Source: Deltaproteobacteria bacterium (GTDB lineage: Bacteria; Desulfobacterota; Desulfobaccia; Desulfobaccales; 0-14-0-80-60-11). From it: DNA of 9,470 nt. The DNA is taken from NCBI GenBank assembly GCA_016874945.1, contig VGSO01000092.1:1-9470 (forward strand), written 5' to 3'. Below, piece after piece: positions 5,675 to 9,470 of this stretch. The notes beneath the pieces were generated by a model. The model saw only the letters and a list, made by a program, of their open reading frames with translations. It made no database searches and was not told the origin of the DNA. The first letter of the stretch is position 1, and each line of letters opens with the position of its first letter. The translations under genes and the position numbers were made by a program.

Positions 5675-6439
5675 ATGAAACACAGCTATTTTACCTTGAT
5701 TATGTTCAGCTTCACCCTGGCCCTGGTGGCAGGACCCCCTTCCCTGGCCGCGGAGGCGGATAAATTGGCCCAGGCTGAAGCCGTGCTGAAAAGTCCAAAC
5801 TTTGACTTCCCGGAGGCCCGGAAGGCCCTGGAACTTTATGAAAGTCTGATGCCCGGCGTGGCTAATCCGGCCTATTTGCTGGAAAGGCTGACCCGGGTCT
5901 GCTTCATCCTGGGGGACTTGACCGAGAAAAATGAACCGCGGCGGCAGTTTTATGAGAAAGGGCGGGCTTACGCGGACCGGCTCCTCCAGGCCCAGCCTCA
6001 AGGTGTCCAGGGGTATTACTGGCAGGCTCTCCATTTGTGCGGCCAAGCAGAAGTCAGCGGCGCCCGGGTGGGGCTCCAACTGCTCCCCCAGATTATCGAA
6101 AAGCTCGATAAGGCCCGGACCCTGGATGAAAGTTACGACTGCGCCGGTCCCCACCGGGTCCTGGGCCGCATCTATTTTGAAGCCCCGGCCTGGCCGTTTT
6201 CCGTGGGCGATATGAATAAATCCCTTAACCACCTCTCCAAAGCGGTGCAACTGGCTCCCCAGGCGAGCACCAACCACCTCTACCTGGCCGAGACCCTAAT
6301 CCGCCTGGGCAAATACGATCAGGCCCGCCAAGAGCTGGACGCGGTCCCAAAAGCCCCCCTCCACCCCATCCACCCCGGCGGCCTGGAGGAGGACCGAGGG
6401 AAAGCCCGCAAGCTGCTGGAGGAGTTGGAAGGGAAGTAA
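5675..6439 (+). CDS. secreted TPR-like protein resembling TRAP transporter TatT component
   Basis: The 254-aa product starts with a signal peptide (MKHSYFTLIMFSFTLALVAGPPSLAA, cleavage probably after residue 26), so it acts in the periplasm. The rest is helical tetratricopeptide-like pairs: PEARKALELYESLMPG (46-61), RRQFYEKGRAYADRLLQAQPQG (89-110), GYYWQALHLCGQAEVSG (113-129), APAWPFSVGDMNKSLNHLSKAVQLAP (170-195) and HLYLAETLIRLGKYDQARQELDAV (201-224). The YYWQALHL and APxWPxSxGD motifs resemble the TatT family, which helps TRAP transporters, but no TRAP transporter genes lie in the window. The ATG at 5675 gives the proper signal peptide; an upstream in-frame start at 5567 would bury it. No Shine-Dalgarno precedes the ATG. 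The stop is followed at once by a heptamer array, and recJ converges from the other side. Confidence 0.8.
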   Translation: MKHSYFTLIMFSFTLALVAGPPSLAAEADKLAQAEAVLKSPNFDFPEARKALELYESLMPGVANPAYLLERLTRVCFILGDLTEKNEPRRQFYEKGRAYADRLLQAQPQGVQGYYWQALHLCGQAEVSGARVGLQLLPQIIEKLDKARTLDESYDCAGPHRVLGRIYFEAPAWPFSVGDMNKSLNHLSKAVQLAPQASTNHLYLAETLIRLGKYDQARQELDAVPKAPLHPIHPGGLEEDRGKARKLLEELEGK

Positions 6440-6440
6440 T

Positions 6441-6482
6441 CAGTAACCAGTAACCAGTAACCAGTAACCAGTAACCAGTAAT
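6441..6482 (+). repeat. CAGTAAC heptamer array after the TatT-like gene
   Basis: Five exact copies of CAGTAAC are followed by CAGTAAT, starting two bases after the preceding stop codon ending at 6439. The unit differs from the GTTTTCG family but has the same 7-nt period. It faces the array at 6491-6525 in inverted orientation. Confidence 0.95.
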
Positions 6483-6490
6483 TAACCCCA

Positions 6491-6525
6491 TACTGCTTAC
6501 TGCTCACTGCTCACTGCTTACTGAT
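6491..6525 (-). repeat. CAGTAAG/CAGTGAG heptamer array overlapping the recJ 3' end
   Basis: Five 7-nt units in register on the plus strand: TACTGCT, TACTGCT, CACTGCT, CACTGCT and TACTGAT. On the minus strand they read as CAGTAAG and CAGTGAG, close relatives of the CAGTAAC units at 6441-6482, so the two arrays form an inverted pair with a 8-nt gap. The recJ stop (6504-6506) lies inside this array. Confidence 0.9.
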
Positions 6526-8231
6526 ACCCGGTTCCAATCCAGCAGGCGGATTTCCGGGTAGTTCTGGCCATTGTAGTAGGAAAGCCGGGTGCTCACCGCC
6601 ACTTCCAGGGGCCCCGGGGGCAGGCCTTGGACCGCCTGGTCAAAGGCAATGATTTCCCGGACGCAGCCCCCCTGGGCCAGTTGCACCCGGAGATGTCTTT
6701 CCCCCACCACTCGGGAGCTCAAGCACTCCACCCCCAGGCAGGCGAAGACCGGCTCGGGGTTCCCCGGGCCAAAGGGTCGCAGCTTTTCCAGGTGGTTAAA
6801 AAATGCCTGGTCCAGTTGGGCCAGTTCCACCTGGGCGTCCACCCGGAGCACGGGCCGGGGCGGTTCTGCCCCCAGTTGCTGATAAAAGGCTTCTTCCAGG
6901 CCCTCCTGGAGGGCCGCCACCTTATCCGCGGCCACCGTGAAACCTGCGGCTGCCTGGTGGCCGCCGTATTTGAGCAGCAAAACCCGGCAGGCATTGAGTC
7001 CTTGAAACAAATGAAAACCTTCCACGGAACGGGCCGACCCCTTGCCCTGGCTGTCAACCAGGCTTATTAGGGCCACGGGGCGGTGATACTCCTCGGCCAG
7101 GCGGGCCGCGACAATCCCCAGGACTCCCGGGTGCCAGCCTTCTTTGGCCAGCACCATGACCGGCCGTTTATCCAGGCCGGAGCGGCGGACGAGAGCCGCG
7201 GCCTGGCGCAGCACCCCTTCCTCCAGGGCCTGGCGCTCCCGGTTTAATTCGTGGAGATACCGGGCCTGAATCCGGGCCTGGGCCAGATCGTCGTTGAGCA
7301 GCAACTCCAGGGCGGTGCGGGCCTGTCCCATCCGTCCCGCGGCGTTGAGGCGGGGGGCCAGCCGAAAGACCAGGTCTTTGTAAGAAACGGGTTTTCCTTC
7401 CAAACTCACGACTTCTTTCAGGGCCAGCAGTCCGGGGCGCCGGGTCTTTTCCAGAACCTTGAGGCCCTGGCGCACCAGGATGCGGTTTTCCCCCACCACC
7501 GGGACCACGTCCGCCGCGGTCCCCAAGGCCACCAGGTCCAGGCAGGACTTGAGGTTAGGCTCCGGATGACGCTCAAAGAAGCCTTCCACCCGGAGTTCGG
7601 CCCGCACTCCCAGGGCCAGGAGAAGGGCCACCCCCACTCCCGCCAGGTCGTCGAAAGGGTATTCTTGGCCGGCGCGCTTGGGGTTGACCACCGCCAAAGC
7701 CGGGGGCAATTCCGGGGGAATTTCGTGGTGGTCGGTGACGATGACCTCCAGGCCGTGGGCCTTGGCCCAGGCTATTTCTTCGGCGTCGCTGACGCCGCAA
7801 TCCACCGTGACCAGCAGCCGGACCTGGGCGGCCAGTTGCTTCAGGGCAGGAATCCTCAGGCCGTAGCCTTCGGTGAGGCGGTCGGGGATGTAGGTGAGGC
7901 ATTCCAGCCCCAGTTCCCGGAAAAACTGGCGGAGCAGGCAGGTGGCGGTGAGGCCGTCGGCGTCATAATCTCCATAGACGGCCACCGGCTCCCCCCGGCG
8001 CACCGCCTGGCCCAGCCGGGCCGCAGCCGGCTCCAGGTCCGGGAGGCCAAAGGGCGGGTGCAGCCGGTCCAGGGTGGGGTCCAGATAGGCCAGCACGTCT
8101 TCCGGGTCGGTGAGGCCGCGGTTGAGCAGCACCCGGGCCACCAGGGGCGGCACCCCGTGCCGGACGCTCAACTCCCGGGTTAACTCCGGCCTGTCCGGAT
8201 AAGTCCGCCACAGTTTTTTCCGGCGTGACAA
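6504..8231 (-). CDS. recJ: RecJ, single-stranded-DNA-specific 5'-3' exonuclease
   Basis: RecJ degrades single-stranded DNA 5' to 3' in recombination repair, mismatch repair and rescue of stalled forks, and works with SSB. The 575-aa product matches the usual length. DHH-family metal-binding motifs are in order: VYGDYDADG (85-93), TVDCG (142-146), TDHHE (166-170) and DLVALGTAADVV (232-243). The DHHA1 domain has GSARS (398-402) and KYGGHQAAAGF (421-431), and the C-terminal OB-like domain includes LRPFGPGNPEPVF. The start is a TTG at 8231 with AAGGGG about five bases upstream; no early in-frame ATG is available. The last residues (VSVSSEQ) are encoded by a heptamer repeat. It lies 35 nt after the methyltransferase gene on the same strand, so readthrough from that gene is possible. 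No clear separate promoter was found. Confidence 0.97.
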   Translation of the reverse strand: MSRRKKLWRTYPDRPELTRELSVRHGVPPLVARVLLNRGLTDPEDVLAYLDPTLDRLHPPFGLPDLEPAAARLGQAVRRGEPVAVYGDYDADGLTATCLLRQFFRELGLECLTYIPDRLTEGYGLRIPALKQLAAQVRLLVTVDCGVSDAEEIAWAKAHGLEVIVTDHHEIPPELPPALAVVNPKRAGQEYPFDDLAGVGVALLLALGVRAELRVEGFFERHPEPNLKSCLDLVALGTAADVVPVVGENRILVRQGLKVLEKTRRPGLLALKEVVSLEGKPVSYKDLVFRLAPRLNAAGRMGQARTALELLLNDDLAQARIQARYLHELNRERQALEEGVLRQAAALVRRSGLDKRPVMVLAKEGWHPGVLGIVAARLAEEYHRPVALISLVDSQGKGSARSVEGFHLFQGLNACRVLLLKYGGHQAAAGFTVAADKVAALQEGLEEAFYQQLGAEPPRPVLRVDAQVELAQLDQAFFNHLEKLRPFGPGNPEPVFACLGVECLSSRVVGERHLRVQLAQGGCVREIIAFDQAVQGLPPGPLEVAVSTRLSYYNGQNYPEIRLLDWNRVSVSSEQ

Positions 8232-8253
8232 TTAGACCCCTTTATAAAAACCT

Positions 8254-8269
8254 TAAAGATATATCTTTA
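8254..8269. other. 16-bp perfect palindrome between the methyltransferase and recJ genes
   Basis: TAAAGATATATCTTTA is a perfect 16-bp inverted repeat with no spacer; its right end is the stop codon (TAA on the minus strand) of the methyltransferase gene. It lies 22 bases before the recJ start. It could be an operator or simply AT-rich sequence; nothing else supports a regulator site. Confidence 0.4.
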
Positions 8270-9470
8270 TTCTAAGAGCCATTCTTGATTATTGGTCCCG
8301 TTTTCCATGACCTTATGAGCTTTCTTAAAGGTAACGTTTACCTTGGCAGGTGGAGAATCTATACTTTTATTCGCTAAAAGCTCATTAATCGTAATAATCT
8401 GTATCCGTGGATGGCTCGTTCCCCAAGGGGATTCATAAGCACCTGCCTCTTTTGCCTCAACCCTCATAGGCTTGGTGGGGGGGCGTAAAGTTATGAGGAC
8501 GCCTAGCTCTGCCTGCTCACGCTCTATAACACCCCTTAAATCTCTGATATGAGTTACAGAAGTTTGTCCTGCTTTGACCGAAAAAATTATCTGCTTTGTT
8601 TTGATTCCCTTGGTATCATCATGGAAATAGAGACGACCATCGATACCTTTATCAGCCCCCTTCTTTTGACCCACCGGGCGAGCCCCTACAAGACCTAATG
8701 CCCAAAATTGGAACTGATATGGATCTTCCCTGGCAAGTTTTTCTGCATCAGGCAGAGAAACCGGCTCCCCAATTACTTTATATTCAACACCTCCCCCCAA
8801 AGCATCTCTGAGACGATTTCTGCTGAGACTTATAGATAGGTGAGTTATATCAATTCCGATCCATCTTCTGTTTAATTTTTGCGCTGCAACTATTGTGGTG
8901 CCGCAACCGCAAAAAGGGTCGAGAACGGTATCCCCTTCATTACTGGCGGCTAAGATAATCCTTTCGATTAGCGGCTCGGGTTTCTGTGTTGGGAAAAGTT
9001 GCTTTATGGGTGGAACCCGGCCGATGTCCCAAACATCATCCTGGCGAACTCCTTCTGAATCTTTTTCTTCGGTTTTGGAAGGCAGGCGCCTTCCCATATC
9101 ATCATAGCCGGAGACTATTTTTGAAGTCCCGAATCGCTTCACAGTTGATGGGGTCCGGTCCATAAACAACTGATGAAATGTACGTTTCCGGCTATCGGAT
9201 TTCGAATAAAATAAAATTACATCATGATTTCTTTGAAAAGCATACTTCCCCGAGGGCCACTTTCGGTAGTGCCAGATAATTTCATTCTTGAAATTTCCCG
9301 CACCAAAAGTACCGTCCATGAGGAGCTTCAGGTAATGGCTGGCGGTGGGGTCACAGTGCAAGAATATGCTGCCTGTAGGTTTCAATACCCGTCGCAACTC
9401 TATGAGTCGCGGGACCATCATGGATAAATAAGCCAACATGTCGCAGCCGCCAATAAAGGAGTGTAAGGCT
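8267..9470 (-). CDS. DNA methyltransferase with C-terminal Mrr-like nuclease domain, 5' end beyond window
   Basis: The reading frame is open to the right edge, so the true start lies outside; 400 residues are visible. Numbered from the edge, residues 1-209 are the end of an N4-cytosine/N6-adenine methylase domain: RVLKPTGSIFLHCDPTASHYLK (27-48), NEIIWHYRK (62-70), TQKPEPLIERI (161-171) and the SAM-binding DPFCGCGTT (184-192) followed by RRWIGIDI. SAM-binding motif after the catalytic region marks the beta class; the catalytic DPPY would be outside the window. Residues about 245-375 resemble Mrr-type PD-(D/E)xK nucleases: GADKGIDG (271-278), IIFSVKAG (294-301) and HIRDLRGVIEREQAELGVLITL. The usual Glu/Gln of the (E/Q)xK motif is Ser here. 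It probably both modifies and cuts DNA, or was once able to. The gene is visibly AT-richer than its neighbours, which suggests acquisition by transfer. Confidence 0.88.
   Translation of the reverse strand, partial: ALHSFIGGCDMLAYLSMMVPRLIELRRVLKPTGSIFLHCDPTASHYLKLLMDGTFGAGNFKNEIIWHYRKWPSGKYAFQRNHDVILFYSKSDSRKRTFHQLFMDRTPSTVKRFGTSKIVSGYDDMGRRLPSKTEEKDSEGVRQDDVWDIGRVPPIKQLFPTQKPEPLIERIILAASNEGDTVLDPFCGCGTTIVAAQKLNRRWIGIDITHLSISLSRNRLRDALGGGVEYKVIGEPVSLPDAEKLAREDPYQFQFWALGLVGARPVGQKKGADKGIDGRLYFHDDTKGIKTKQIIFSVKAGQTSVTHIRDLRGVIEREQAELGVLITLRPPTKPMRVEAKEAGAYESPWGTSHPRIQIITINELLANKSIDSPPAKVNVTFKKAHKVMENGTNNQEWLLE

Noticed and set aside
6441..6525. CRISPR array
   Set aside because: Units are 7 nt and directly adjacent with no spacers, and there are no cas genes; this is a simple tandem repeat.
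7251..8183. Long plus-strand open frame of 310 codons inside recJ
   Set aside because: Antisense to the conserved DHH domain of RecJ; low-complexity composition (Gly, Gln, His, Val) and no recognisable domain.
9440..9470. Taking the ATG at 9439 as the methyltransferase start
   Set aside because: The frame stays open upstream (ALHSFIGGCD) to the window edge, and a beta-class enzyme needs its catalytic DPPY motif further upstream, so the gene is cut by the window rather than starting here.

Overview
The window looks like a chromosomal stretch of a GC-rich Gram-negative bacterium, most plausibly a Desulfobacterota (deltaproteobacterial) lineage. The reasons are an outer-membrane-type lipoprotein, a secreted TatT-like helical repeat protein, an ssb/HEAT-repeat gene pair of a kind I associate with sulfate reducers, and GC-rich codon use in most genes. 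This is inference from gene content; there is no rRNA or tRNA in the window to confirm it.

Layout from left to right. A minus-strand gene enters from the left edge (only its first 18 codons are present), with a clear promoter and ribosome binding site. Positions 56-418 hold no gene: this stretch contains that promoter, a heptamer repeat array, a pair of 31-nt imperfect direct repeats and a sequence resembling a dispersed bacterial repeat. Then come rlmN (+), a bidirectional terminator framed by heptamer arrays, a small BamE/SmpA-like lipoprotein gene (-) with its own sigma70-type promoter, a doubtful 56-aa ORF (-), a class I glutamine-amidotransferase-like gene (-) lacking two of the three catalytic residues, pgeF (+), and a composite repeat array with a minus-strand terminator. 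A three-gene minus-strand unit follows: ssb, a HEAT-repeat gene, then a small YtxH-like membrane protein gene. Next are a secreted TatT/TPR-like gene (+), two facing heptamer arrays, recJ (-), and finally a large DNA methyltransferase (-) with a C-terminal Mrr-like nuclease domain, which continues past the right edge.

Functional links. Several genes serve nucleic-acid upkeep: RlmN modifies 23S rRNA/tRNA, SSB and RecJ act on single-stranded DNA, and the methyltransferase-nuclease is probably a restriction-modification protein. PgeF edits peptidoglycan precursors. The other genes are envelope or unknown functions. The set reads as ordinary housekeeping genes plus one AT-richer, probably acquired, modification gene.

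The most unusual feature is a family of 7-nt tandem repeats that fills much of the space between genes, often starting within a few bases of a stop codon, in facing pairs between convergent genes, and in one case encoding the end of a protein (RecJ). No complete new defence or metabolic system is evident. The best candidates for follow-up are the heptamer repeat family and the methyltransferase-nuclease fusion.
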